Assembly (NCBI GenBank): GCA_031270215.1
Contig: JAISYB010000012.1
Location: 1-32,481, forward strand
Source: Streptococcaceae bacterium
GTDB lineage: Bacteria > Bacillota > Bacilli > Lactobacillales > Streptococcaceae
Reading direction: 5' to 3'
DNA length: 32,481 nt
Shown: one piece after another, positions 1-6,917 of the stretch
How positions within the stretch are numbered: position 1 is the stretch's first letter
Layout of the letters: each line of letters starts with the position of its first letter
Made by a program: the position numbers and the translations under genes
Notes under the pieces: model-generated
Seen by the model: the letters and a program-made list of their open reading frames with translations, nothing else
Told to the model about the DNA's origin: nothing
Database searches by the model: none

Positions 1-438
1 GCCCCAAACCATATGTGCTAGCGGATAGTAAACAAAGATTGACCAGATACCAATAAATAGAAACAACGCGCCAAATTTCATTCGCCCAGCAGCAGAGCCT
101 GTAATAATCGCTGCCGTAATCAATGCAAACATCATTTGAAAGCCGGCAAACAGTGCATCTGGTATTTTATACCCCAAGGTTGACTTAGCTTCTGAGATGC
201 CATTTAAAAAGATATGTTTGAAATCACCAATGAATGTGCCGCTCCCGCTAAACGACAATGAATACCCCAACACAATCCACAACACCGCAACCAAGCCTAA
301 AACACAAATGACTTGCATCATCGTATTCAAAACATTTTTCCGCCGTTCCAAGCCGCCATAGAAAAAGGCGAGTCCGATGGTCATTAACCAAACCAATGCG
401 GCACAAATAATAATAAAGGCAATACTTCCTGCTTCCAT
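1..438 (-). CDS. amtB: Ammonium transporter AmtB, N-terminal part (cut by window edge)
   Basis: The gene reads leftwards off the window edge, so only the first 146 residues are visible. The product is an Amt/Rh-family inner membrane channel that conducts ammonium into the cell for nitrogen assimilation. Family signatures seen directly are the first helix followed by FYGGLERRKNVLNT, then GISEAK, FAGFQMMFALITAA, GRMKF and PLAHMVWG near the edge, with about four hydrophobic segments. The ATG start is preceded by AGGAGGG (443-449) at 4 nt. The usual ERM of the family reads GRM here, and the motif usually written GLVRRKN reads GLERRKN. A glnK partner, common next to amtB, would lie outside the window. 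The promoter carries a GlnR-type box (separate entry), which supports control by nitrogen supply. Family assignment is secure. Confidence 0.96.
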   Translation of the reverse strand, partial: MEAGSIAFIIICAALVWLMTIGLAFFYGGLERRKNVLNTMMQVICVLGLVAVLWIVLGYSLSFSGSGTFIGDFKHIFLNGISEAKSTLGYKIPDALFAGFQMMFALITAAIITGSAAGRMKFGALFLFIGIWSIFVYYPLAHMVWG

Positions 439-469
439 AATACCCTCCTAGAAATCTTTATTTTTGTTA

Positions 470-505
470 TGTCATAAAATATAACACATATTTTAGAATT
501 CTCAA
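470..505 (-). promoter_or_regulatory. amtB promoter with GlnR/TnrA-type operator
   Basis: On the minus strand a -35 TTGAGA (505-500), a 16-bp spacer and an extended -10 TGT-TATATT (486-478) precede amtB. The 17-mer TGTTATATTTTATGACA (486-470) matches the GlnR/TnrA consensus TGTNAN7TNACA at every fixed position and overlaps the -10, so a bound repressor would block RNA polymerase. The match is read from the sequence. Binding by GlnR is inferred from the consensus and from the known GlnR control of amtB-glnK in lactococci and other Firmicutes. Confidence 0.8.
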
Positions 506-702
506 ACTATTTTTACAATAAAATGCTTTTTTAGCCAAAAAACGTTCGATTTATGTTACGTTTTATTACATAGACTTCAAAAAACACAAGAACAAACCAT
601 ACCATGATTAATTTCTTGTGTTCGAGTAACGAAGCCGAGACAGCGACAGAAGCTTTGCTCCAGCCGCATTTATCGGCTTTCAAGTTAGACGGCAAGCACA
701 AC

Positions 703-728
703 AAAAAGCCCACCGATAAAAAGCGGGC
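703..728 (-). terminator. Intrinsic terminator after the GntR-family gene
   Basis: On the minus strand GCCCGC (728-723) pairs with GTGGGC (713-708, one G-U pair) around a 9-nt loop. TTTTT follows at 707-703. It lies about 35 nt past the stop of the 765-1478 gene. Confidence 0.75.
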
Positions 729-764
729 GATTTCTGCCTAATTAAGTTAAATATCAAGCGATTA

Positions 765-1478
765 TTATTTTTCCAGAAGAATTTCAAAACGATTGCCAGC
801 ATAGCGCGATAAAACGTACTCAAAGGGTTGCCCACTTTTCAAATAAGATATCTGCCTCAAACGCAAAACAGCATCTCCTCGTTTTAGCTTTAATAGCTCT
901 GCTGTTTTTTCATTTGCCACGCTTGCTGAAATCTTCTGCGTATTACCACCAATCGCATGACCCAAGTCCTTAAGCGTTTGGTAAAAATGTTTTGACACCT
1001 CATGCTTTGCTGCATTTGCAACCAATTCATGTGGTATTGCTGCGATTTCATAACAAATTGGCTCATCATCACCATAGCGAATCCGTTCCATTCGAACAAT
1101 CAAAGCACCTTCTTCTAATTGCAATACTTCACTTTCAACAGCTGTCGGTCGTGTTAAAAAATACGAAATTAATTCACTGCGCGGCACTTTCCCTTGTGCG
1201 TGCATTAATTCAGAAAAACTCGTTGTTCCTGTTAGTTTCTCATGTACCTTCTCTCTTGCAATAAACGTACCTGCACCAATACGCCTTTCAACAATTCCTT
1301 CCTCTACTAAAGTTAAAACTGCTTGACGCAAAGTCATTCGACTAACGTTAAACCTCAATGCCAAAGCCCTTTCGCTCGGCAGACGTTCACCAATTTTCCA
1401 CACGCCACGCTCGATATTTCGTTGCAATTCATCATGAATTTGAATATAAACTGGTAGATTTTCACTCAATATCTCCAC
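765..1478 (-). CDS. GntR/HutC-family transcriptional regulator (UTRA domain)
   Basis: This is a cytoplasmic DNA-binding regulator of the HutC subfamily, close in layout to NagR/YvoA (about 240 residues). Residues 8-75 form the winged helix-turn-helix (LPSERALALRF, VSRMTLRQAV, GIVERRIGAGTFI). Residues 90-235 form the UTRA effector domain, which in this family usually binds a phosphosugar. The target genes are not evident: neither neighbour is a sugar gene. The start is uncertain. The frame opens with GTG at 1478, but GGGGAGG (1487-1481) ends only 2 nt upstream of it, too close. A TTG at 1469 (protein beginning MSENLPVYIQ) lies 11 nt from the same ribosome binding site and may be the true start. 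The gene appears to be a single transcription unit. Confidence 0.9.
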   Translation of the reverse strand: MEILSENLPVYIQIHDELQRNIERGVWKIGERLPSERALALRFNVSRMTLRQAVLTLVEEGIVERRIGAGTFIAREKVHEKLTGTTSFSELMHAQGKVPRSELISYFLTRPTAVESEVLQLEEGALIVRMERIRYGDDEPICYEIAAIPHELVANAAKHEVSKHFYQTLKDLGHAIGGNTQKISASVANEKTAELLKLKRGDAVLRLRQISYLKSGQPFEYVLSRYAGNRFEILLEK

Positions 1479-1605
1479 ATCCTCCCCGCGTAATATTTCA
1501 TCGATTAATATCCATTATACCTTTGATTAGTTATTTTGTCGTAATTATCTAGAAAATTTTTTGATGATTCAAAAAAGAATGGATTTATCCGAAATCATGC
1601 AAGAA

Positions 1606-1633
1606 GAGCTTGGGATTATCGTCCCCCAAGCTC
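1606..1633 (-). terminator. Intrinsic terminator after prsA-like gene
   Basis: A perfect 9-bp stem, GAGCTTGGG (1606-1614) with CCCAAGCTC (1625-1633), encloses a 10-nt loop just past the prsA stop. On the minus strand it is followed by TTCTTGCATG, a weak T tract. Confidence 0.65.
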
Positions 1634-1649
1634 CCTTGATTGTATTTAA

Positions 1650-2654
1650 TTATTTACTCTTGCTTGATTTTTCTTCAGATGAAGATTTTTTGGTTGACGA
1701 CTTAGTTGATGATTTTGAAGTTGATGCCTTTTTAGTTGATGATGTTGAAGTTGAAGCTTCTGTTGAGATAAAGTCACTCAATACTGAACTAAACGCATCG
1801 TCTTTAATCTTAACGTTGGCTTTTTTAAGCTCTGATGAAATAACATCTTTGACAAATGTTTGGTCAGACAGCTTAGTTTGCTCAGCAATATCTGTTAACT
1901 GTTTCTTATATTTCTTCAAATCGCTACCTTTTTTAGAGGTTTTATCCATTTTAACGATATAATAAACTGTTTGATAAGTCGAGGTATCCGTTGATGAAAT
2001 CACTGCTGAAACTTCATCATTTTTAAGCTTCCAAGCTGCTGTTTTCACTTCATCAGGCACCTCTGTAGAGGTTGAATCAAAGGTAATTTTGCCACCCTTG
2101 TCCTTAGTTGCAGTGTCAGTTGATTTTTCCTTGGCAATCTTTGCAAAGTCACTGCCTTCAGCCTGAACGTCCTTTAAGATTGCATTTGCATCGTCTTCGC
2201 TTGCTGCCTTAATAATTGAAGCTGTCACTTCCGGATGGAAAGTCTTCCACGCTGTCTTTAAATCAGCGTCTTTAATTTTAATATGAGCTTTTAATCCAGC
2301 TTCTAGAGCTAAATTATTTTTCAAATATTCCTTAAATGTCGTTTCTGTATAACCTGCAGATGACAATGCTGTTGAAAAGCTATCTCCCAAACCTTTCTTT
2401 TGTTCGTCATATTTTGCAGTAACTTCTTTATCTGTGACATCTTTAGCGTATTTGCTTGAGAACACCTTGTAGATAATCATGTCACGCACAACCTGCTGGC
2501 TTGCTGATTGCGTTTTAGCCTTTTGATAGAAATCATTGACTGTAATTGTTGAACCCTTCATCGACACAATATCTTTTGATGATGAACAAGCGCCTAAGGT
2601 TACAACTGCTGCAAGTGAAACAATACCTACCATAATTTTTTTACTTTTTTTCAT
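1650..2654 (-). CDS. prsA: PrsA/PmpA-like foldase lipoprotein
   Basis: This is an extracytoplasmic lipoprotein of the PrsA family, which helps secreted proteins fold at the outer face of the membrane. The 334 residues begin with a lipoprotein signal peptide and lipobox LGAC (20-23), so Cys23 should be lipidated. Residues 30-135 are the NC/SurA-like chaperone part. Residues 140-240 align with the parvulin rotamase domain (SDFAKIAKEKSTDT, KDKGG, VPDEVKTAAWKLKNDEVS). The histidines usual in active parvulins are absent: the SHILV position reads ASIIK (146-149) and the final GYHII position reads VYYIV. The domain therefore probably lacks prolyl isomerase activity, as described for lactococcal PmpA and several streptococcal PrsA proteins. 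The C-terminus is a Ser/Thr/Lys tail (about 300-334). The ATG has GGAGAG upstream. A 117-bp gap from the O-methyltransferase gene, with an extended -10-like TGTTAGTAT, suggests its own promoter. Confidence 0.93.
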   Translation of the reverse strand: MKKSKKIMVGIVSLAAVVTLGACSSSKDIVSMKGSTITVNDFYQKAKTQSASQQVVRDMIIYKVFSSKYAKDVTDKEVTAKYDEQKKGLGDSFSTALSSAGYTETTFKEYLKNNLALEAGLKAHIKIKDADLKTAWKTFHPEVTASIIKAASEDDANAILKDVQAEGSDFAKIAKEKSTDTATKDKGGKITFDSTSTEVPDEVKTAAWKLKNDEVSAVISSTDTSTYQTVYYIVKMDKTSKKGSDLKKYKKQLTDIAEQTKLSDQTFVKDVISSELKKANVKIKDDAFSSVLSDFISTEASTSTSSTKKASTSKSSTKSSTKKSSSEEKSSKSK

Positions 2655-2771
2655 AATTTTTCTTCTCTCCGCTTCTTATGTTTATTATTTCCCAATAATT
2701 CATCTGTTTCATACTAACATAAAATCAAATTTTAGCAAAATATTTAGGGAAAATTTGTAAATTTTAGTAAA

Positions 2772-3488
2772 TCAAGCTTCTGCTGACAGATTAACATCTA
2801 TAGCTTCCTTGGTTATCAGGATGAGTCCATCTCCTAAGGGGACAAGTGTCGAGGTTAACTCCGGATGATTTAAAACTGTATCCAAGAAACGCTTTAGACC
2901 TCTATGAATCGCTCGCTTTCCTCTTGGGATTTGTGATACATCCTGCACAATCGTTCCGCCTTGAAAGACATCATCAACCATCAATACCGCACCAGCCTTC
3001 ATGACCCGTAGAATTTCCGGTAAAAAAATGATATATTTTGATTTTGCCGAGTCCATAAAGACAAAATCATACTGCGCACTCGGCAAGGTCTTCAAAATAT
3101 CCTCCGCCTCTCCTTCAAGCAACGTAATCTTATCCTCGACATTTAGCTTTTTAAAATTAGCCTTGGCTTGCTTAATCATCACATCAAAACGATCAATCGT
3201 TGTAATCTTTGCATCTTTAACAATCTCACTCATCAGGCTCGCCGAAAATCCGACTGCGCTTCCAACCTCAAGAATTTCTTTTGGCTTTAGCTGACCGAGT
3301 AAAAACTGCATAAAGACAACCGTTTCATGAGGAATAATCGGGATATTTCTAGCTTGAGCATCACTTTCAAGATTACCAAGCAATCCGCTCAGCCGCCTTT
3401 GTCCATGGCGCATATAATCCAGCACCTCTGGCTTAACAATTGGTCGTGACATCATTTCATTTTTGGGACTATTTGGTGGGATTGCCAT
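2772..3488 (-). CDS. SAM-dependent O-methyltransferase
   Basis: The product is a class I methyltransferase of the catechol/caffeoyl-CoA O-methyltransferase type (238 residues), cytoplasmic, substrate unknown. The glycine-rich SAM loop EVGSAVGFSA is at about 96-105, the acidic strand TTIDRFD follows, and FVFMDSAK provides the metal/substrate acid motif. The ATG is preceded by AAGGAG, which overlaps the stop of the upstream gene; the gap is 8 bp, so the two are translated from one message. A methyltransferase of this family next to prsA/pmpA is a neighbourhood known from lactococci and streptococci. The catalytic role there is not established. Confidence 0.9.
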   Translation of the reverse strand: MAIPPNSPKNEMMSRPIVKPEVLDYMRHGQRRLSGLLGNLESDAQARNIPIIPHETVVFMQFLLGQLKPKEILEVGSAVGFSASLMSEIVKDAKITTIDRFDVMIKQAKANFKKLNVEDKITLLEGEAEDILKTLPSAQYDFVFMDSAKSKYIIFLPEILRVMKAGAVLMVDDVFQGGTIVQDVSQIPRGKRAIHRGLKRFLDTVLNHPELTSTLVPLGDGLILITKEAIDVNLSAEA

Positions 3489-3496
3489 AATTCTCC

Positions 3497-4585
3497 TTAT
3501 AACACTTCTAACATTGTCTTTAGTTTTTTATTTTCATTTTGAATCTTCATCGCATAAACACCGATTTGCTTCAGGCGCTCTAGGTCGCTTGTCAAGATTT
3601 TGACCGCAACAATTTGGCGATTAACGCGTTTTAGAAGTTTTGTTCTCGCATCAATCCATTCAACCTCCGTTTGCAGCAGGTCAATTTCTATCTTCTCTGA
3701 ACCATGCTTTAGCTTATCCCTAGCGACACTATGACTTAATAACTCCTTTAGCCCGTCAGCACTCACATCAATTGATAACTCGCGGCTGAGCTTTAAATAG
3801 TATTGCCACGCAGGCTTCAAAAGAAGCGCAGCACGTAAAATCATCTGATAATCAATCGTTGCAAGCTTCGTGAAGTCATTTGTCTTGTCCTCTTGGGCAT
3901 CAGTTGCGTGATATGCAATAATTGTATCACGTAATGTCGCAATCTCAAGCTTTAAATGGTAATTTTCCAAGGCAACCTTCTCAAAAAGCTCGCTTTCACT
4001 TTCCTTGTCAATCTCAAGATGCTTTTTCTCCCCTCGTAAAAAAGGGCTTAAATCCTCCGTCAAATCATCAAAATGCTGCTCAGCAAGCTGATTGATTTCG
4101 TAGATATAACGCGTCAGCTCCTTTTCAAAATAAAAAGCTAATGCCGTTTGTTTGACGAGATGATTCTGCTGTCTGATTGCTTCTTTTAGGTCAATTAACA
4201 GCTTTGAACCAGTCGTATCAAACGCTAGTGGGATAAATTCCAGATAATAAACTCGCCCTTGATTAGCGTACTCGGTAAAAACATTGGTCGCTGCGAAATT
4301 GTGAAACAATTGCTCAAAGATTTCTATGACCTTCTCTAATGGAATGACGGACTCTGCGCCTGAAAATTCTAATTTAAAGAAGCTGGTTTTACTGACGACA
4401 TTAATCAAATCTAAAACCTGAAGGTTAATAATCGCCGCAGGATAGAATTGTTCTGCAAAATGCTCCGCATGAATCTTTTCTGCTACCGCCTTAATACTCT
4501 CAACCTCATCTGCTTCATGAATTTTTTGATGATAGCCTATGTTTAAGCTGTCTGCAAAAAAAGTAACCTGTACAAAACGTTTCAA
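3497..4585 (-). CDS. Unrecognised protein, 362 aa
   Basis: I do not recognise this family. The open frame extends to a TTG at 4621. A better start is the TTG at 4585 (protein MKRFVQVTFF...), because AGGGGG (4597-4592) sits 6 nt upstream of it; this gives 362 residues. The protein has no signal peptide and no membrane segment. The N-terminal half (1-165) mixes strands and helices, while the C-terminal half is strongly helical and charged, with heptad-like stretches (about 200-225 and 300-362) that could form coiled coils. No catalytic motif stands out. It is cotranscribed with the O-methyltransferase (8-bp gap). A TATAAT at 4688-4683 gives a leader of about 90 nt that contains two inverted repeats (see the operator entry). 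It occupies the place where some relatives carry coiA/pepF, but it resembles neither. Confidence 0.75.
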   Translation of the reverse strand: MKRFVQVTFFADSLNIGYHQKIHEADEVESIKAVAEKIHAEHFAEQFYPAAIINLQVLDLINVVSKTSFFKLEFSGAESVIPLEKVIEIFEQLFHNFAATNVFTEYANQGRVYYLEFIPLAFDTTGSKLLIDLKEAIRQQNHLVKQTALAFYFEKELTRYIYEINQLAEQHFDDLTEDLSPFLRGEKKHLEIDKESESELFEKVALENYHLKLEIATLRDTIIAYHATDAQEDKTNDFTKLATIDYQMILRAALLLKPAWQYYLKLSRELSIDVSADGLKELLSHSVARDKLKHGSEKIEIDLLQTEVEWIDARTKLLKRVNRQIVAVKILTSDLERLKQIGVYAMKIQNENKKLKTMLEVL

Positions 4586-4605
4586 AATATGCCCCCTAAT
4601 CTTAA

Positions 4606-4663
4606 ATTGACCCTCGGTCAATCACTTAATTCCCCTGACTTGACTAAACATACCTGCGTCAAG
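4606..4663 (-). promoter_or_regulatory. Two nested TTGAC inverted repeats in a gene leader
   Basis: ATTGACC-CTC-GGTCAAT (4606-4622) is a perfect 7-bp inverted repeat with a 3-bp centre, 20 nt before the start codon of the 362-residue gene. Upstream lies CTTGAC...GTCAAG (4639-4644 and 4658-4663) with a 13-bp centre. Both use the same TTGAC half-site. They may be operators or RNA hairpins placed between the TATAAT (4688-4683) and the ribosome binding site. The repeats are read directly; the function is inferred. Confidence 0.45.
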
Positions 4664-5064
4664 TTTTTCATTATGCTTTAATTATACTCTAAAAATCCAG
4701 ATGTTAAAATAGCTTATTCCAGACAAATTGCAAAAATAGCATTTTTATCAAAGAAACACCTTGTACTTATAATATAGAATAACATTTTTTGGCAGCTGGG
4801 TACTAATCAAGTGCTGAAAATATGAAATATAGCAATAAATTCATCGACTTTTCCTTAATTGTAGTGAGCTGCTGGGTAAAGAACTGTGAGCTTTTTAAAA
4901 AATATATCCTTTATTTTACGCCTTTGAGCATAAACGAGATACTCTTTGATAAACTCTGCGTCCTGCCCCAAAACTAAGGCTAGATGACAGCAAAGTGATT
5001 TAATTCCCTTTAAAAATGTGCTAGACTAGAGATATCAAACACAATTAAACGAAAGGTGGAACTA
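4622..5064. other. Divergent intergenic region
   Basis: This region separates the minus-strand 362-residue gene from the plus-strand HAD gene. It holds the leader and TATAAT of the former and, just before 5065, a possible extended -10 (TGTGC-TAGACT near 5020). The middle (4790-4990) is AT-rich, with two GCTGGGTA-containing stretches near 4793 and 4870. I see no gene or RNA I can name. Confidence 0.4.
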
Positions 5065-5760
5065 ATGGCTTATATCTTTTTTGATCTTGACGGAACATTA
5101 ACCAACTCCGAAGCTGGTATTCTCAATGCTTTAAAGTATGCTCTTGAGAAATTGGATTTAAAAATCCCAGAAGATGCCACGCTTCGCAAGATGATTGGAC
5201 CGCCGCTTGCAGAAAGTTTTACCAAGATTTTAGCATTGCCAGAAGAGAAAATCCCAGAGGCGATTGCATTTTACCGAGAATACTTTGCAACGTCTGGCCT
5301 ATTTGAAAACGAGCTCTACGAAGGAATCGTTGACTTACTTGAAGCTTTGCAGATTAAAAAGCATTATCTTGCCGTCGCAACTGGCAAACCTGAGCCTTTT
5401 GCCTTACAAATACTGGCACATTTTGACCTATCAAGCTATTTTGATGATGTCGTCGGTGCAACTCTTGACGGAAAATTGAGCAAGAAAACTGATATTTTAG
5501 AAATTGCATTAAAAAATAGCGGCGTACATAAAGACTCTGCCATAATGATTGGCGATAGGAAGTACGATATCTTGGCTGCTCACGCCTGCGGCATCAAAAG
5601 CATTGGTGTCACTTGGGGCTTTGGCAGTATAGAGGAGCTAAAGAGCGCCAATGCAGACGAAATTATCCATTTCCCCGACGAACTTTTACTGCTACTACAT
5701 CGCAAATACTCTGATTTATCAATCAAAAAGGAGGAAATATGTCAAAAACATACCGTATAG
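5065..5760 (+). CDS. HAD-family phosphatase (phosphoglycolate phosphatase-like)
   Basis: This is a haloacid dehalogenase-type hydrolase of 231 residues resembling Gph/PpaX and other small-molecule phosphatases; the substrate is unknown. Motif I is FFDLDGTLTN (nucleophile Asp7, general acid Asp9), motif II is VATGKP, the motif III lysine lies in KLSKKTDI, and motif IV is GDRKYD. A helical cap lies between motifs I and II. The frame opens with a GTG at 5056, but that GTG belongs to the ribosome binding site AAAGGTGG, so the ATG at 5065 is the start. The last 22 nt overlap the next gene, indicating translational coupling with the membrane protein. Confidence 0.9.
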   Translation: MAYIFFDLDGTLTNSEAGILNALKYALEKLDLKIPEDATLRKMIGPPLAESFTKILALPEEKIPEAIAFYREYFATSGLFENELYEGIVDLLEALQIKKHYLAVATGKPEPFALQILAHFDLSSYFDDVVGATLDGKLSKKTDILEIALKNSGVHKDSAIMIGDRKYDILAAHACGIKSIGVTWGFGSIEELKSANADEIIHFPDELLLLLHRKYSDLSIKKEEICQKHTV

Positions 5761-6329
5761 ATAAACGATTAACTTTAGCATTAACGCTAATTACTCTAGC
5801 TCCGATTTCAATTGGAATCCTTTTTTGGAGCGAATTGCCGCAGACTCTGTCGTTTACTTGGCCTTCTAGCCAATTAGCTTTAAATCTTCCAAAAGCAAGC
5901 TGGATATTGCTCTTACCAATCGTCTTTGCTTTGGCTACTTATTTCATATCCAAAGCAAATAAAAATAAGCAGGGTAAACAATCCGTCCTCCTGCTAAAGC
6001 TTGCCCTTTTCCCTGTGCTGTCTAATTTGATTAATCTATTGATTTATCTGTGGTTACTTAAATCCGTTGATGTGATTACCATCTATTTACTGCTATTAAC
6101 GGCGATTATTTATATATTCATCGCGGTTTATTCTCTAACTCGCCCGAAAAGCGATCCTAAACGTTTGGGGGATAAATACTCTATCGCAACACTTATCTTT
6201 GCCATCTTCTTTTTTGTCGCAATTATTGGCGCTTCATATTTCAACCTGCCAAGGTTACTAGACATCGCCTCAATAATTTTGATGCCGTTTACGCTATTTT
6301 CACTTTATTACTTGAACAAACGTAACTAA
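5739..6329 (+). CDS. Small multi-pass membrane protein, function unknown
   Basis: The product has 196 residues with about six hydrophobic segments (roughly 12-30, 52-70, 80-104, 108-130, 146-166, 172-192), so it is an integral membrane protein. The N-terminal stretch with LPQTLSFTW after the first helix is reminiscent of the DUF1648 pattern, but the match is weak. The start ATG has AAGGAGG 5 nt upstream, inside the end of the HAD gene, which it overlaps by 22 nt. Ten nt past the stop begins a copy of a dispersed repeat (6339). No enzyme motif is visible. Confidence 0.72.
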   Translation: MSKTYRIDKRLTLALTLITLAPISIGILFWSELPQTLSFTWPSSQLALNLPKASWILLLPIVFALATYFISKANKNKQGKQSVLLLKLALFPVLSNLINLLIYLWLLKSVDVITIYLLLLTAIIYIFIAVYSLTRPKSDPKRLGDKYSIATLIFAIFFFVAIIGASYFNLPRLLDIASIILMPFTLFSLYYLNKRN

Positions 6330-6338
6330 AAAAAGGGG

Positions 6339-6355
6339 GGCAGCAGCGTTTAACG
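6339..6355 (+). repeat. Dispersed 3'-end repeat, copy 1
   Basis: GGCAGCAGCGTTTAACG begins 10 nt after the stop of the 5739-6329 gene. The same 17 bases occur on the minus strand at 20348-20332, 29 nt after the DUF3021 stop, and both are followed by TAGAAAAT and then a GGGCATTT. Both copies lie 3' of a gene in the same orientation. Confidence 0.6.
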
Positions 6356-6475
6356 AAGTAGAAAATCAGGAAATTGCGGGCATTTCATTCACCAATGTTC
6401 GGAAATTTATCTATTTTCCAGGCAAACGAAGTTAAGTCTGACCCAAAAGTCCGAAATTCGTTGATTATGAAAAAG

Positions 6476-6527
6476 AAAAAACGCATGAAATCAATGTTTT
6501 CACAAATGAATTTCATGCGATTTTTCT
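6476..6527. terminator. Bidirectional intrinsic terminator
   Basis: CGCATGAAAT (6482-6491) pairs with ATTTCATGCG (6510-6519). The plus strand continues with ATTTTTCT. The minus strand continues with TTTTTTCTTTTT (6481-6470). It separates the converging 5739-6329 and acpP transcription units. Confidence 0.88.
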
Positions 6528-6644
6528 ATTTCCAAAACCTTTGAGTCAACCTCTTACGGAAAAGCTAGTGGCAACCTACCTTAGGGTTTCCTTAGGTGCT
6601 GACTAGTCGGCACTGCTTGTCCCCCGTGAATCACGAACATTAAA

Positions 6645-6668
6645 CAGGGGGGCATAGAGCAACCCCTG
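6645..6668 (-). terminator. GC-rich hairpin at acpP 3' end
   Basis: CAGGGG (minus, 6668-6663) pairs with CCCCTG (6650-6645) immediately after the acpP stop and is followed by TTTAATGTT. It is probably a first terminator or a 3'-end stabilising structure; the stronger T tract lies at 6481-6470. Confidence 0.5.
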
Positions 6669-6672
6669 CTTT

Positions 6673-6915
6673 TTACTTCACTGTTTTAACTAAATATGCC
6701 ACGATTTCATTGACGGTTGAGATGTTCTCTGCTTCCTCATCTGAGATTTCAACCTCAAGCTCATCCTCCATTGCCAAAACAAACTCCATGATTTGAATTG
6801 AATCTGCACCGAAATCCTTTGTAATATTAGTTTCGCCATCAATTTTCTCTGGGTCAACTTCAAAATAGTTAGCAATTAGACCTGTTACCTTGCCGTAAAT
6901 TTCCTCTTGAGTCAT
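6673..6915 (-). CDS. acpP: Acyl carrier protein
   Basis: This 80-residue acidic protein carries growing acyl chains on a 4'-phosphopantetheine arm for fatty acid synthesis. The attachment serine is Ser39 in FGADSIQIME; the usual DSLD motif reads DSIQ. It starts 2 bp after the plsX stop, and its ribosome binding site AAAGGAG lies in the last codons of plsX, so plsX and acpP are one translationally coupled unit. The DSIQ variant and the pairing with plsX suggest the acyl donor partner for PlsX rather than the ACP of the fab cluster, but this is inference. Confidence 0.95.
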   Translation of the reverse strand: MTQEEIYGKVTGLIANYFEVDPEKIDGETNITKDFGADSIQIMEFVLAMEDELEVEISDEEAENISTVNEIVAYLVKTVK

Positions 6916-6917
6916 CT

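Larger units (their letters stand above)
439..764. other. Intergenic region amtB - GntR regulator
   Basis: This holds the amtB promoter on the left and the GntR-gene terminator on the right. Between them (about 540-700) lies a GC-richer, hairpin-prone stretch, for example AGCCG/CGGCT around 664-680 on the minus strand. A 60-codon minus-strand reading frame here has no clear ribosome binding site and no recognisable domain, so I do not call it a gene. Confidence 0.5.
6330..6672. other. Convergent intergenic region: repeat, bidirectional terminator, hairpins
   Basis: From left to right this region holds a dispersed 17-mer repeat (6339-6355), a 13-mer shared with 11088 (6438-6450), a two-way terminator (6482-6519), a near-perfect 18-bp palindrome (6596-6613), the direct repeat CCTTAGG (from about 6580), and a GC-rich hairpin touching the acpP 3' end (6645-6668). 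No open frame with a ribosome binding site was found. The structured 6545-6640 stretch could be part of a transcribed 3' UTR of acpP. Confidence 0.5.

Noticed and set aside
531..713. 60-codon minus-strand reading frame
   Set aside because: No usable ribosome binding site, no domain, and it overlaps a hairpin-rich stretch and the GntR terminator.
1561..1962. 133-codon plus-strand frame rich in Asp/Val
   Set aside because: It is antisense to the repetitive Ser/Thr/Lys tail of the prsA-like gene, whose codons mirror into this composition.
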